DNA from: Flavobacterium sp. MC2016-06
GTDB lineage: Bacteria; Bacteroidota; Bacteroidia; Flavobacteriales; Flavobacteriaceae
DNA: 64,000 nt
Direction: 5' to 3'
Assembly (NCBI RefSeq): GCF_009711165.2
Contig: NZ_WMID02000029.1
Location: 1 to 64,000, forward strand
Shown here one piece after another: positions 1 to 9,904 of the stretch. Position 1 is the first letter of the stretch. Every line of letters starts with the position of its first letter. A program made the translations under genes and the position numbers. The notes beneath the pieces are model-generated. The model had not been told where the DNA came from, did not search any database, and saw nothing but the letters and a program-made list of their open reading frames with translations.

Positions 1-384
1 GGATTAGCACCAATGGTAGATATGCCAGAGAATGAACTTCTTAAAAAAGTGATTAAAGAAACTTATGAAAGAAATGCCGTTGTAGGAGCAGTTTGTCACG
101 GTCCGGTATCTTTATTAAATGTAAAACTAAGCAACGGAACTTACTTGGTAAACGGTAAAAACATTACTTCGTTTACAGATGAAGAAGAAAGAGGATATGC
201 TATAGCCGATGTTCCTTTTCTTTTAGAAACAGCCTTAACCAAACAAGGAGCAAAATTTCATGCCGCAGCAGTATGGTCTGATCACAGTATTGCAGATGGT
301 AACCTTGTAACAGGTCAAAATCCGGCATCGGCAAAAGGAGTAGCCGAAAAAATGATTGTAATTTTAGAGTCTGCTGCAAAATAA
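1..384 (+). CDS. DJ-1/PfpI-like (type 1 glutamine amidotransferase-like) protein, 5' truncated
   Basis: The reading frame is open from base 1, so the gene starts before the window and only its C-terminal ~127 residues are visible. The segment VGAVCHGP is the nucleophile elbow of the DJ-1/PfpI/HchA superfamily, with the cysteine as the reactive residue. The following LSNGTYLVNGKNITSFTDEEE and the late LVTGQNPASAKGVAE are typical of stand-alone class I glutamine-amidotransferase-like stress proteins (Hsp31/HchA-like glyoxalase or chaperone types). No catalytic role can be fixed from this fragment. An imperfect hairpin follows 7 bases after the stop. Confidence 0.85.
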   Translation, partial: GLAPMVDMPENELLKKVIKETYERNAVVGAVCHGPVSLLNVKLSNGTYLVNGKNITSFTDEEERGYAIADVPFLLETALTKQGAKFHAAAVWSDHSIADGNLVTGQNPASAKGVAEKMIVILESAAK

Positions 385-390
385 TAGTAA

Positions 391-434
391 ATTATATTGG
401 CCTTCTGTGAAATTTCGCTGGAGGCTAATATAAT
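391..434 (+). terminator. hairpin downstream of the DJ-1/PfpI gene
   Basis: Bases 391-403 and 422-434 form a 13-bp stem with one wobble pair and an 18-base loop. No clear T-run follows, so it may act as an mRNA 3' end or stabiliser rather than a strong terminator. Confidence 0.4.
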
Positions 435-498
435 TCTAGCATTGTGGTTTAATCACGAAAATTGAAACGAAAGATAAACGTAATTTAAAAATAAAAAA

Positions 499-801
499 AT
501 GGAAAATCATAATCCGGTTTATGTATTTGCTACATGGAAAATACAAGAGGGTCAAATAGAAAATGTTTTAGAGCTGTTAAAAACAGTTCAGAAAGAAAGT
601 GTGAAAGAACAGGGAAATTTGTTTTATAAAATTCACCAAGTCAATTCAGATTTAAATACGATAGTATTGTATGAAGGTTATACCAATGAATTGGCAGTTG
701 CAGAACATCGTAGTTCAGTATATTTTCAAGACATACTTGCAGCAAAAATTGTCCCATTATTAGAACAGAGAGAAGTTATTTTAACCACTCTTATTGAGTA
801 A
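499..801 (+). CDS. putative quinol monooxygenase (ABM domain)
   Basis: This 100-residue protein has the size and pattern of the antibiotic-biosynthesis-monooxygenase (ABM) dimeric alpha/beta barrel. It opens with NPVYVFATWKIQEGQIENVLELL, continues with the conserved EQGNLFYKIHQV and ends with the YEGYTNELAVAEHRSS strand-helix that places the conserved histidine. YgiN-type members act on quinols or other small aromatics without a cofactor. The start is preceded by an A-rich leader (aaaaataaaaaa), usual for this phylum. It sits alone on the plus strand, 115 bases after the DJ-1-like gene and 205 bases before the aldehyde dehydrogenase. The substrate is unknown. Confidence 0.75.
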   Translation: MENHNPVYVFATWKIQEGQIENVLELLKTVQKESVKEQGNLFYKIHQVNSDLNTIVLYEGYTNELAVAEHRSSVYFQDILAAKIVPLLEQREVILTTLIE

Positions 802-914
802 ATTCAAAGAAGAACATAAAGTCAACAGTTCTGGGCTTTTAATTAGAGCAGTTCATTATTAAAAATAATTTCAGTAACTTAACATTACGATAATTAAAAG
901 CATAATAACAAATA

Positions 915-939
915 TTGAAATAACAAAAAAGAGTCGATG
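915..939 (+). promoter_or_regulatory. possible copy of the dps/peroxiredoxin promoter element
   Basis: The segment CAAAAAAGAGTCGATG resembles CAAAAWGAGTCGTTGA found upstream of the peroxiredoxin and dps genes, and both are preceded by a TTGRA-type start. It needs a one-base gap and lies in the opposite orientation relative to its gene, so it is much weaker than the other two sites. A TACGTTTA (-7-like) stretch lies at 980-987, between this site and the aldehyde dehydrogenase start. Confidence 0.25.
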
Positions 940-1006
940 TTCATTGGCTTATTCAAGAGCATGAAGACAGTTTATATATTACGTTTAGATATTTAAAATA
1001 CATACA

Positions 1007-2401
1007 ATGGAAACAACAGCAAAAATAACATCACCATACGATCAAAGTTTTATTAAAGAACTTCCCTTGATAAATACAAATGATCTTGAAAATACATTGA
1101 GTATAGCTCAGGATTTGTTTGATGATCAATCTAAATGGATACCTGCTTACAAAAGAATTGAAATATTAGAAAAAACAGCTTCGATAATGAATGACCGCAT
1201 GGAGCAGTTAATAGTTTTGGCTGTAAGTGAAGGAGGAAAACCTTATCAAGACACACGAGCTGAAGTAATAAGAGCCATTAAAGGCGTAAAATTGGCAGCA
1301 GAACACATCTCTCAAATAAAAGGAGAACAGGTACCAATGGGACTTACCGAAGCATCTTTAAACAGACTAGCTTTTGTCTCAAAAGAACCTATAGGAGTTG
1401 TAGCAGCAGTCAGTGCATTTAATCATCCGCTTAATTTAGCTGTTCATCAAATCGTTACTGCAATTGCAGCTGGCTGTCCCGTAATTTTTAAGCCGGCAAT
1501 GACGACACCGTTATCAGGTTTAGCTCTTGCGGATATTTTAAAAGAAGCAGGATTACCCTCTGGATGGCTGCAAGTTGTATTGTGTAGTACAGAAATTGCA
1601 GAAATGCTGGTTACAGATCCACGCGTGCATTTTTTCTCTTTTATAGGTTCTGCAAAAGTAGGATGGTATCTAAAAAGTAAATTAGCTCCAGGTACGAGAT
1701 GTACTTTAGAACATGGCGGAGCTGCTCCAGTTATTGTAGAAAGCGATGCAGATTTTACAGAGATGATTCCTGATTTGGTAAAAGGAGGGTTTTATCATGC
1801 TGGTCAAGTTTGTGTTTCTGTACAAAGAATTTATGTTAATGAAGAAATCTGTGATCTTTTTATTGAGAAATTTTCAGACTCAGTAAATAAATTAGTTACA
1901 GGTAATCCATTAGACAAAAAAACAGATGTAGGACCGCTTATTACGCCTAAAGAGGTTGATCGAGTAGAGCAATGGGTAAATGAAGCCATTGAAAGTGGAG
2001 CAAAATTAATTGCAGGAGGAAAAAGAATTTCAGAAACGTTTTTTCAGCCTACAGTTTTGTTTAATCCATCTGAGGATTCTAATGTATCTATTAAAGAAAT
2101 TTTTGGTCCTGTAGTTTGTATTTATTCCTATACAGATAGAGAAGAAGCTATAAAAAGAGCCAATGCTTTAGATGTTCACTTTCAGGCTGCAGTTTTTACC
2201 AAAAATATAGATGTAGCTTTAGACACCGTAAAAAAGTTAAATGCTACCGCTGTTATGGTTAATGATCATACAGCCTTTCGAGTAGATTGGATGCCATTTG
2301 GAGGTAGAGATTCTTCTGGTATTGGAATGGGAGGAATTTCATATACAATAAATGAAATGACTAGAGAGAAACTGACTGTTTTTAAAAGTAAATATTTGTA
2401 A
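1007..2401 (+). CDS. aldehyde dehydrogenase family protein (NAD(P)+-dependent)
   Basis: A 464-residue aldehyde dehydrogenase that should oxidise an aldehyde to the acid in the cytoplasm. Visible family signatures are the Rossmann segment with VIFKPA and FSFIGSAKVGW, the LEHGG motif with general-base Glu235, the active-site GQVCVSVQR with Cys269, and EIFGPVV in the cofactor-binding part. The pattern VSAFNHPLNLAVHQIVTAIA is closest to lactaldehyde/glycolaldehyde or succinate-semialdehyde-type members, but the substrate cannot be assigned. The length is slightly below the usual 475-500 residues. A strong hairpin terminator follows at 2431, so the gene appears monocistronic. Confidence 0.9.
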   Translation: METTAKITSPYDQSFIKELPLINTNDLENTLSIAQDLFDDQSKWIPAYKRIEILEKTASIMNDRMEQLIVLAVSEGGKPYQDTRAEVIRAIKGVKLAAEHISQIKGEQVPMGLTEASLNRLAFVSKEPIGVVAAVSAFNHPLNLAVHQIVTAIAAGCPVIFKPAMTTPLSGLALADILKEAGLPSGWLQVVLCSTEIAEMLVTDPRVHFFSFIGSAKVGWYLKSKLAPGTRCTLEHGGAAPVIVESDADFTEMIPDLVKGGFYHAGQVCVSVQRIYVNEEICDLFIEKFSDSVNKLVTGNPLDKKTDVGPLITPKEVDRVEQWVNEAIESGAKLIAGGKRISETFFQPTVLFNPSEDSNVSIKEIFGPVVCIYSYTDREEAIKRANALDVHFQAAVFTKNIDVALDTVKKLNATAVMVNDHTAFRVDWMPFGGRDSSGIGMGGISYTINEMTREKLTVFKSKYL

Positions 2402-2430
2402 GAATGTTATAGCTATTTGTAAGATTTAGA

Positions 2431-2485
2431 AATATTAAAATCCTTTAATACTAGTATTTAAAGGATTTTAATATTTAATTTTTTT
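2431..2485 (+). terminator. rho-independent terminator after the aldehyde dehydrogenase
   Basis: Bases 2431-2447 and 2459-2475 form a perfect 17-bp inverted repeat around an 11-base loop. An AT-rich tract containing a run of T follows. The remaining sequence to 2851 is AT-rich with no coding signal. Confidence 0.8.
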
Positions 2486-2851
2486 GGGTATATCCATTTG
2501 GATCACAATTAATTAAATTTAATAAGTTGTTGTTGGGCATGGTATATTTATCGGCTTGACGAGTAAAGTAATAATGAGAAATAAAGAATCGATACTGATT
2601 TTTGAAAAAAAGTAAAAAATAAGAATCTATTTGAATAGAATTAAGTAACTTCAATTAAAACCTCATTAAACACTTCTCTATACGGTAAGAAGAATCTTAA
2701 AAGCTTATTTTACTTAGGTTGAGGATAAAAAATGATTTTTAAATTAAACTTAATTCAACTTGTTTAAATTTCGATTATGAAAAAAATAAGTAATGAAATA
2801 TATTTTAAATGCAAATGACGATGCAAATCAATATTCATACTATTATTTAAT

Positions 2852-2859
2852 TATTTTTG
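2852..2859 (+). promoter_or_regulatory. -7 promoter element of the ECF sigma gene
   Basis: TATTTTTG matches the Bacteroidota TAnnTTTG -7 consensus. Transcription would begin only about 13 bases before the assigned TTG start, giving a very short leader. No convincing -33 TTG was found at standard spacing. Confidence 0.4.
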
Positions 2860-2878
2860 CAAAAACAACATCTCTTAA

Positions 2879-3421
2879 TTGGAATCTACTCAAAACGCAC
2901 TTACTAAAAGTGATTTAAAAAAAATATTCGATACCTATTACGAAGCACTCGTTTCGTATGGTTGTCGATTTTTGTCATTGAGGGATGAATGCGAAGATTT
3001 AGTTCAAGATATTTTTGTAGATCTATGGGAAAAGGATCTTACTTTTCCTGATGAAACATCTTTAAAGGTTTATTTGTATAAAGTTACACGCAATAAATGC
3101 TTTAATACCATTAAACATAGTAAAGTAAAAGACAAATATGCAGTCGATAATATACTATTACTAGAAGATGATAGTTTGTTTTTGGAACAAATCTTAGAAG
3201 AAGAAATAGTAAGACAACTTCATAAAGCGATCGAATTACTTCCAGATCGAAAAAAAGAAATTATAAAAATGAGTCTTATCGGACTTAAAAATACGGAAAT
3301 AGCCGAAGCGCTTGACATCAAACTTCAGACCGTAAAAACCTTAAAATCGCAATCCTATACGATTTTAAGAAATCAATTTAAGGACTTAGATGCCTTATTA
3401 TATTTCCTTATTGCGCAATAA
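2879..3421 (+). CDS. RNA polymerase sigma factor, ECF family, FecI-like
   Basis: A 180-residue sigma-70-type ECF factor that should direct transcription of the downstream uptake locus. Region 2 is visible as CEDLVQDIFVDLWEK (core binding) and YLYKVTRNKCFN (promoter opening). Region 4 is the helix-turn-helix ELLPDRKKEIIKMSLIGL plus TEIAEALDIKLQTVKTLKS. The start is unusual: the codon just before the first plausible one is a TAA, and the frame has no methionine until region 4, so translation probably starts at the TTG at 2879. It is followed by a FecR-type anti-sigma factor and by a SusC receptor that carries the matching signalling domain. Confidence 0.9.
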   Translation: MESTQNALTKSDLKKIFDTYYEALVSYGCRFLSLRDECEDLVQDIFVDLWEKDLTFPDETSLKVYLYKVTRNKCFNTIKHSKVKDKYAVDNILLLEDDSLFLEQILEEEIVRQLHKAIELLPDRKKEIIKMSLIGLKNTEIAEALDIKLQTVKTLKSQSYTILRNQFKDLDALLYFLIAQ

Positions 3422-3533
3422 TGCGTAAGTATTTACTCATTATTAACTAAAACTTTACTTTTTATTTAAAAAAAATCAAATTTCGATAGTACCTTTTTAT
3501 TTATTGGTTGTTCTATAGAAAAGGACCAATAGT

Positions 3534-4697
3534 ATGAAAGATATTTTTGCTATCTCGAAGCTGATTATTAAAAAGAAATTGAAAATTTTAAGCAAGGATG
3601 AAAAATCAAGTTTGAAATTATTCAAAGAAGAATATCCGTTTGTAAAATCGGTAGATTTTCAAAAGGTAGTTCAAAAAATTAATAACTATTCTTTAGTTAA
3701 TAAAGAAGAAGCTTGGAAAGTGATTTTAAAGAAATCAAATAAAGAGAATAATGATTCTTCTATTATACCAATCAATCGATCTTGGTACAAATATGCAGCG
3801 GCAGCATCTTTAGTGTTGTTGTTTTCACTTTCGTATTTATTTTTCACTAAAGAGACAACTGTAAAAAATCCAGTTATTGTTACCAGTTCAATTGAGATTG
3901 GAAGCAATAAGGCAACTCTTACATTAGAAGACGGTTCTAAAATTGCATTAGAAAAAGGCTCTAATTACAAAACGGCTACTTTAAACAGTAATGGCGAACA
4001 TATTGTATACGATTCAAAAGGAAAAATCGCAGAAGGACAGATAGGATCAAATCTTTTGACGATTCCAAGAGGTGGACAGTTTTTTATTCAGCTGGCTGAT
4101 GGAACTAAAGTCTGGCTGAATTCAGAATCACAACTAAAATATCCAGTTGCATTTGTTGACGGAAAAGTAAGGAAAGTAGAATTGGTTTACGGTGAAGCTT
4201 ATTTTGAAGTATCGCCAAGTACAGCACATAAAGGTTCAAAATTTGAAGTTTTCACCAAAAAACAAACCGTACAGGTAATTGGTACACAGTTTAATATTAA
4301 AGCTTACAACGACGAAACAAACATTTACACCACTTTGGTCGAAGGTAAAGTAGCAGTAAGCATTGCAGGACAAAACAAATTCTTAATTCCTAAAGAACAA
4401 TCTGATTTTGATGTAATTGCTAATAGTCTGAAAGTTTCTAAAGTCGATGTTTACAGTTCAGTAGCTTGGAAAGAAGGCTATTTCAGTTTTAGATCAATGC
4501 CTTTAAAGGAAATTATGAAAGTCTTATCGCGCTGGTATGATGTAGATGTCGCATTTGAGAATAAAAAACTAGAAAATGTAAAATTCAGCGGAGTTTTACG
4601 TAAAGATCAAGATATAAAAGAAATATTAACAACCATAAAAACAATTAAATCTATTAACGCCTATGAAATAAAAAATAAAGCAATTATTATTAAATAA
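3534..4697 (+). CDS. FecR-family anti-sigma factor
   Basis: A 387-residue single-pass inner-membrane regulator. The cytoplasmic N-terminus (about 1-83) should bind the sigma factor encoded upstream. A membrane segment spans roughly 84-104 (KYAAAASLVLLFSLSYLFF). The periplasmic part holds the FecR domain (TIPRGGQFFIQLADGTKVWL and LVYGEAYFEV) and a C-terminal DUF4974/STN-like fold (FSFRSMPLKEIMKVLSRWYD). In this family a signal from the N-terminal domain of the outer-membrane receptor triggers release or activation of the sigma factor. The 112-base spacing from the sigma gene and the same strand support one regulatory unit. Confidence 0.93.
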   Translation: MKDIFAISKLIIKKKLKILSKDEKSSLKLFKEEYPFVKSVDFQKVVQKINNYSLVNKEEAWKVILKKSNKENNDSSIIPINRSWYKYAAAASLVLLFSLSYLFFTKETTVKNPVIVTSSIEIGSNKATLTLEDGSKIALEKGSNYKTATLNSNGEHIVYDSKGKIAEGQIGSNLLTIPRGGQFFIQLADGTKVWLNSESQLKYPVAFVDGKVRKVELVYGEAYFEVSPSTAHKGSKFEVFTKKQTVQVIGTQFNIKAYNDETNIYTTLVEGKVAVSIAGQNKFLIPKEQSDFDVIANSLKVSKVDVYSSVAWKEGYFSFRSMPLKEIMKVLSRWYDVDVAFENKKLENVKFSGVLRKDQDIKEILTTIKTIKSINAYEIKNKAIIIK

Positions 4698-4796
4698 AAA
4701 AGGGAATAAAGTCACAACCTCTCACAGCAATGTTCTTTACCCCTCTTTGTAAATGTTACCTAATTAAAAAAGATTAACTAACCAACATTCAAATTT

Positions 4797-7700
4797 ATGA
4801 AAATTAAATATACTAACAATGATTTCCTAAACAGGAAATCGTTTATGCTGTTTATTATGAAAACTTTTATATTCTTATTTTGTACCACCGTTTTTAGTTT
4901 CTCGCCAGGAAAAGTTTTCTCGCAGAATGCTAAAATCACAATCAGTGCAGATCAAGCCATAACAGTTGATGAAGTTTTTGAGCTGATTCGAAAACAAACC
5001 AAATACACTTTTATTTATGAAGACGGTATATTTAATAATTTACCCAAAGTAAATCTAACCAAAGGTGTAATAGATGCTAATTCACTATTAGAGAAAAGTT
5101 TAAGTTATGGCAATTTTGAAGTTGTTGTATCTGCAAACAACGCAATTCTAATAAAAGAAAAAGCCGTAAAAGATGGAGAACCAGTCCTGATAAAAGGAGT
5201 TGTAACAGACAATTCTGGGAAACCGCTCCCAGCCGTAAATGTGTTTATAAAAGGTGCCAATACAGGTGTTTATACAGATTTTGACGGGAGTTATGCCATT
5301 AGAGTTAATAGCCAAAAAGCAATTTTGGTATTTTCATATATAGGGTATAAGACAAAAGAAATAGTAGTAGAAAATCACACCAGAATTGATATCATAATGG
5401 ATGTAGACAGTTATAATCTACATGAAATTGTTTTGTCAACAGGTTACCAGACCATCAACAAAGAGAGAGCAACAGGTTCTTACAGCGCTGCCAATATGCA
5501 GGTGTTTGACAGCCGTAGAGGCAATCAAAATGTTGTATCGAGATTAGAAGGAATGGTTGCTGGTCTTACAGTAGTTCCTGGTCAAAAAGGAACAACAGGA
5601 AGCAGAAACGGAAGCCAGACTACTAATCAAGCAAGTGTAATAAGAGGAATGAGCAGTATTCAATTGGCAACAGATCCTATCTATGCAGTTGATGGAGTAT
5701 TGGTTACAGACTTTAGTATTATAAATCCAAATGATATTGAAGACATTACAGTACTTAAAGATGCTGCTGCGGCTGCTATTTGGGGTGCCAAAGCATCAAA
5801 TGGAGTAATTGTAATTACAACTAAAAGAGGTAAAAAGAACGAGAAAACAAGTATCAACTATACTTCATACTTCAACTTTGAAGGGAAACCAGACTTTGGT
5901 TACGGAAAATTAATGAACAGCAGTCAATATATTCAGGCGGCTAGAGAAACGTTTAATCCAACAGTTTATCCTTGGGGTTCTTTGAGCAGACAATTTGTTG
6001 CGCCGCACGAAGCCATTCTTTACGATCAATATCGAGGTGTGATATCGCAGACAGAAGCAGATCAAAAATTAAATGCTCTTGCAGCAACAGATAATCGAAA
6101 CCAAGTAGAGAATTTATGGTATCGTGATGCTTTTAGCATGGGACACAGTTTGTCATTATCTGGAGGAACTAGTGCATATAGTTATTATACCTCTGTAAAT
6201 TATATAGATACACAGAACAATCGTCCAGACAGCGAAAACAAAACGTATAGAATATCTTTTAATCAAGATTATGAGTTCAACAAGAACTTCAAAGTATACC
6301 TTAACTTTTCATTAAATAATTCGTCATCATCAGACGGTCGTCAAATAAGTATTTTGAATAGCTTTTTACCATATCAATTATTTAAAGATGAGCAAGGTAA
6401 TAGTATCAACATGCCTTATATGTTAGGCTGGAGCGAAGCTACTCGTTTAGATTTTCAGGCAAGAAGCCGCGTTAATCTTGATTACAGACCGCTGGATGAA
6501 GTAAATTATGGTTATACTAAAAATAAGACTTTAGGTTTTGACCTTACGGGAGGTTTTAATCTTAAATTGTATAAAGGATTAAGCTTTAAAGGAACATACG
6601 GTTACATTAAAACGGATGGTAACAGTAAATCTTATGATGATGCCAAAAGTCTTGCTTTAAGATTACAGGTATTAGGATTAACAGTTGCACCAACAACTTC
6701 GTCTACACCAGTATATTATCTGCCAACTACAGGCGGCACTTATGTAACAGGTAATAATGAACAGTTGAATTGGACGGTTCGTAATCAATTAATTTACAAT
6801 AGAAATTTTAGAAATGAGAAAGATCAACTGGATCTTCAATTTGGTCAAGAAGCAAATGAACAGGTTGCTACAGGAAATTCTATGAGAATATTGGGATATA
6901 ATCAAGCGTTAGGAACCTATCCAACAATTAATTATACGACTTTAGCAAACGGTGTTTTTGGTACAGTGCCAAGTTTTAGAGGTTCTTATACCACACTTCC
7001 TTATTCGTCTATACTTGAAAAACCTACACGTGTAAGCTCTTATTTTGCGTTGGGAAGTTATATGTTTAATCATAAATATGGTATTGATGCTAGCTGGAGA
7101 GTAGATCACAGTAACCTTTTCGGATCTGATAATTCAGCTCAAAATAAACCAGTATGGAGTATTGGAGGAAAATGGTCTATAGGCAGAGAAAATTTCATGA
7201 AAGATATTGAATGGATAAATAGTTTAGGTCTTAGAGGAACTTACGGAATTACAGGTAACTCGCCTTATGTTGGAGCTTCATCAAATTCAGATATTCTTTC
7301 TGCAGCTACTTCTGCAGATCTTGCAGGTCCATCTTTAGGAATAAGTGCTCTAGCCAACACAAAATTAGCTTGGGAAAGTACAAAAACAATCAACTTAGGA
7401 CTTGACTTTTTATTAATTCGCCGTACCATTAGCGGAAGTATTGATGTCTATGATAAACATACTACAGATATGTTGGGAAGAGCACCACTTAATCCATTTA
7501 CCGGAACTTCTTCAGGTCTAGGAAACATTGGAAGCTTAACCAATAGAGGTATAGAGTTAACGCTTAGAACAGTTAATTTACAAGTTAAAGACTTTAACTG
7601 GGCTACTAGTTTTGTATTCAGTTACAATAAAAACAAATTAGAATCATATTCTGCTTCGCTTGCAACTACTGCACAAGAAGTTATGGCTTTAAATTATAGA

Positions 7701-8378
7701 ACAGGATATAGCATGCAACCTATTTTTGCATACGATTTTGTGGGATTGGATAATATGGGTGATCCGCTTATTAAACTAGCAAATGGAACTATTACCAAAG
7801 ATCCAAATATTGCTAAACCAGAAGATTTAAAATACATGGGAACTTCTCAGCCTGTTTTTAATGGAGGATTGACTAATACTTTTACATATAAAGGATTCAG
7901 TTTAACAGCAAACATGGTTTACAGTATGGGGAATGTAATGCGAAATGATGTCAACACTTTTTATACAGGAAGAATGACAGCATCAGCAGCTTTCGATGGA
8001 AATATTAACCAAGCATTTGCTAATCGCTGGCAAAATCCAGGAGACGAAGCAACTACCAATATCCCGTCTTACGTACCGCAGGCTTTTACCAATTTAGACA
8101 GAAGAAATACAGATTATTATATTAAGGGCGATCTAAATGTAAGTGATGCTTCTTATGTAAAATTGCGTGATATTACAATGCGCTACAGTTTCTCTGAGAA
8201 AGTATTGCAGTCTTTACATTTAGCTGCTTTCAGCCTGAATTTGCAAATGTCTAATTTCATGGTTTGGAAAGCTAATAACGCAGATATCGATCCAGAATAC
8301 AATAACTTTAATCAAGGAGTTAGAATTATTCCACAGACAAAACATCCTGTTAACTTAAGTTTAAATCTTTCACTTTAA
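4797..8378 (+). CDS. SusC/RagA-family TonB-dependent outer-membrane transporter with N-terminal signalling domain
   Basis: A 1193-residue TonB-dependent receptor. After a long signal region (IMKTFIFLFCTTVFSFS) it has a secretin/TonB N-terminal (STN) signalling domain at about 46-105 (ITISADQAITVDEVFELIR), a carboxypeptidase-regulatory-like beta domain at about 130-205 (KGVVTDNSGKPLPAVNVFIK), a plug domain at about 225-340 (DPIYAVDGVLV, VLKDAAAAAIWGAKASNGVI) and then the 22-strand barrel to the end. The STN domain explains the FecI/FecR pair upstream: substrate binding is relayed to FecR. The gene lies 12 bases before susD, as usual for SusCD pairs. The substrate is not readable from the sequence; the neighbouring peptidases suggest peptides. 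Confidence 0.95.
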   Translation: MKIKYTNNDFLNRKSFMLFIMKTFIFLFCTTVFSFSPGKVFSQNAKITISADQAITVDEVFELIRKQTKYTFIYEDGIFNNLPKVNLTKGVIDANSLLEKSLSYGNFEVVVSANNAILIKEKAVKDGEPVLIKGVVTDNSGKPLPAVNVFIKGANTGVYTDFDGSYAIRVNSQKAILVFSYIGYKTKEIVVENHTRIDIIMDVDSYNLHEIVLSTGYQTINKERATGSYSAANMQVFDSRRGNQNVVSRLEGMVAGLTVVPGQKGTTGSRNGSQTTNQASVIRGMSSIQLATDPIYAVDGVLVTDFSIINPNDIEDITVLKDAAAAAIWGAKASNGVIVITTKRGKKNEKTSINYTSYFNFEGKPDFGYGKLMNSSQYIQAARETFNPTVYPWGSLSRQFVAPHEAILYDQYRGVISQTEADQKLNALAATDNRNQVENLWYRDAFSMGHSLSLSGGTSAYSYYTSVNYIDTQNNRPDSENKTYRISFNQDYEFNKNFKVYLNFSLNNSSSSDGRQISILNSFLPYQLFKDEQGNSINMPYMLGWSEATRLDFQARSRVNLDYRPLDEVNYGYTKNKTLGFDLTGGFNLKLYKGLSFKGTYGYIKTDGNSKSYDDAKSLALRLQVLGLTVAPTTSSTPVYYLPTTGGTYVTGNNEQLNWTVRNQLIYNRNFRNEKDQLDLQFGQEANEQVATGNSMRILGYNQALGTYPTINYTTLANGVFGTVPSFRGSYTTLPYSSILEKPTRVSSYFALGSYMFNHKYGIDASWRVDHSNLFGSDNSAQNKPVWSIGGKWSIGRENFMKDIEWINSLGLRGTYGITGNSPYVGASSNSDILSAATSADLAGPSLGISALANTKLAWESTKTINLGLDFLLIRRTISGSIDVYDKHTTDMLGRAPLNPFTGTSSGLGNIGSLTNRGIELTLRTVNLQVKDFNWATSFVFSYNKNKLESYSASLATTAQEVMALNYRTGYSMQPIFAYDFVGLDNMGDPLIKLANGTITKDPNIAKPEDLKYMGTSQPVFNGGLTNTFTYKGFSLTANMVYSMGNVMRNDVNTFYTGRMTASAAFDGNINQAFANRWQNPGDEATTNIPSYVPQAFTNLDRRNTDYYIKGDLNVSDASYVKLRDITMRYSFSEKVLQSLHLAAFSLNLQMSNFMVWKANNADIDPEYNNFNQGVRIIPQTKHPVNLSLNLSL

Positions 8379-8390
8379 AAACGTACAGAC

Positions 8391-9875
8391 ATGAAAAAAT
8401 ATATAAAAATCACCACTTTTTTAGTATTATTTGGTGCTGCTTTAAGTTCTTGCAGTAAAGAATTTTTAGACGTTGTTCCACAAGGAAGCCAGCTGGCAGT
8501 AACAACAAGCGATTATGATTTATTGATGAATTACCGTAGTTTTTATTATTACGATGCAGGAGGCGCGATGCAGGCTCCAATTTGGCTTGGTGATGAAATT
8601 TCGGCCAATGAAGCTGATATGAATACCAATAATGTATTAGCACCACGTCTTTTTAGATGGGAAGATGTTATATATCAGCCATCAGATGATTCATTTGCAA
8701 TGAACCGTGATTTAACGGGTGGTTTAAGCAATATATATGTGTGCAACAAAATCATCAACGGAGTAATGAATTCTACTGAAGGTACAGATGCACAAAAAAA
8801 ATCGCTTAGAGCCGAAGCTATGGCAACGCGAGCATTTGAGAATTTCTTCTTAGCCAATTTATATGCAAAACCTTACGCTGCCGCAACAGCAGCTGCTACT
8901 CCTGGTTTTCCTGTAATTACTACTGCAGATATTAGTGTAAAAACTTTTGAAAGAGGAACATTACAACAAACGTATGACTTTATTGTAAGTGATTTAACGC
9001 AGGCTATTGCAGATCTTCCGGTGCAAAATACCATTCGTACCCGAATGTCAAAACCTGCTGCCGAAGGTCTATTAGGAAAAGTATATTTATTTATGGGTAA
9101 ATATGCAGAAGCACTACCGTATTTAAATGCTGCTTTTAGTGATTTGCAAGCCAGTTCTCAAGCTCCTAGATTATACGATTATAATGTTGAGTTTGCTGAT
9201 GGAGGATCTTTTCTTCCAATTGATTTCTACGCAGGTCCTAATTCTCCGGGAAATAACCGAAATGACTTAACAGAATCGGTGTTGTCAAAAGTATGTTACA
9301 ACCCAAACAGTGGTAACGGACCTGGTACAAACGGAACAATAATTAGTACAGAAACAACAGCTTTGTATTTACCAAGCGATTTAAGATTAAACTTATACTC
9401 GCCAACGTATCAATATGGTGATGCAAATCCTTTTGGAAGACTTCGTAAATATGCTGCACAATATACTCGTTTTGGATTAGAGCTTTCAGAATTGTATTTA
9501 TTGCGTGCCGAATGTAAAGCGAGACTTAATGATCTTAGCGGTGCAGTTCAAGACGTAGAAACTTTAAGAAAAAACAGAATGCCAAGTACAGACGCTGCAG
9601 TGTCATCTAGCATTGCTGGAAATCAAGTTAATTTGATAAAATTTATATTAGAAGAACGCATTCGCGAATTTGCAAATGAAGGATATCGCTGGTTTGATAT
9701 GCGCAGATTATCAGTTGATACAAATGCACAAATCGCAGCAACGGTAAAAAACACGCATACTTCTTATGATAATTCAGATGCTCCCACAACTTACACATTA
9801 AGAGCAGAAAGATTAACACTACAATTTCCACAAGCCTATATTACTTTAAATCCGGGCATGGAAAACAATCCATAA
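8391..9875 (+). CDS. RagB/SusD-family nutrient-binding lipoprotein
   Basis: A 494-residue SusD-type lid protein for the SusC channel. The signal peptide ends in a lipobox with Cys21 (ALSSC), so it should be anchored to the outer membrane and exposed at the surface. Family features are SKEFLDVVPQG near the N-terminus, TPR-like helices (RAEAMATRAFENFFLANLY; EGLLGKVYLFMGKYAEALPY), and the C-terminal LYLLRAECKARLND and RIREFANEGYRWFDMRR motifs. It is 12 bases downstream of SusC and is followed by a hairpin, so the SusCD pair may be expressed at a higher level than the genes beyond. Confidence 0.95.
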   Translation: MKKYIKITTFLVLFGAALSSCSKEFLDVVPQGSQLAVTTSDYDLLMNYRSFYYYDAGGAMQAPIWLGDEISANEADMNTNNVLAPRLFRWEDVIYQPSDDSFAMNRDLTGGLSNIYVCNKIINGVMNSTEGTDAQKKSLRAEAMATRAFENFFLANLYAKPYAAATAAATPGFPVITTADISVKTFERGTLQQTYDFIVSDLTQAIADLPVQNTIRTRMSKPAAEGLLGKVYLFMGKYAEALPYLNAAFSDLQASSQAPRLYDYNVEFADGGSFLPIDFYAGPNSPGNNRNDLTESVLSKVCYNPNSGNGPGTNGTIISTETTALYLPSDLRLNLYSPTYQYGDANPFGRLRKYAAQYTRFGLELSELYLLRAECKARLNDLSGAVQDVETLRKNRMPSTDAAVSSSIAGNQVNLIKFILEERIREFANEGYRWFDMRRLSVDTNAQIAATVKNTHTSYDNSDAPTTYTLRAERLTLQFPQAYITLNPGMENNP

Positions 9876-9904
9876 CGATCTCAAATTATAGAAATAAATC
9901 AATA

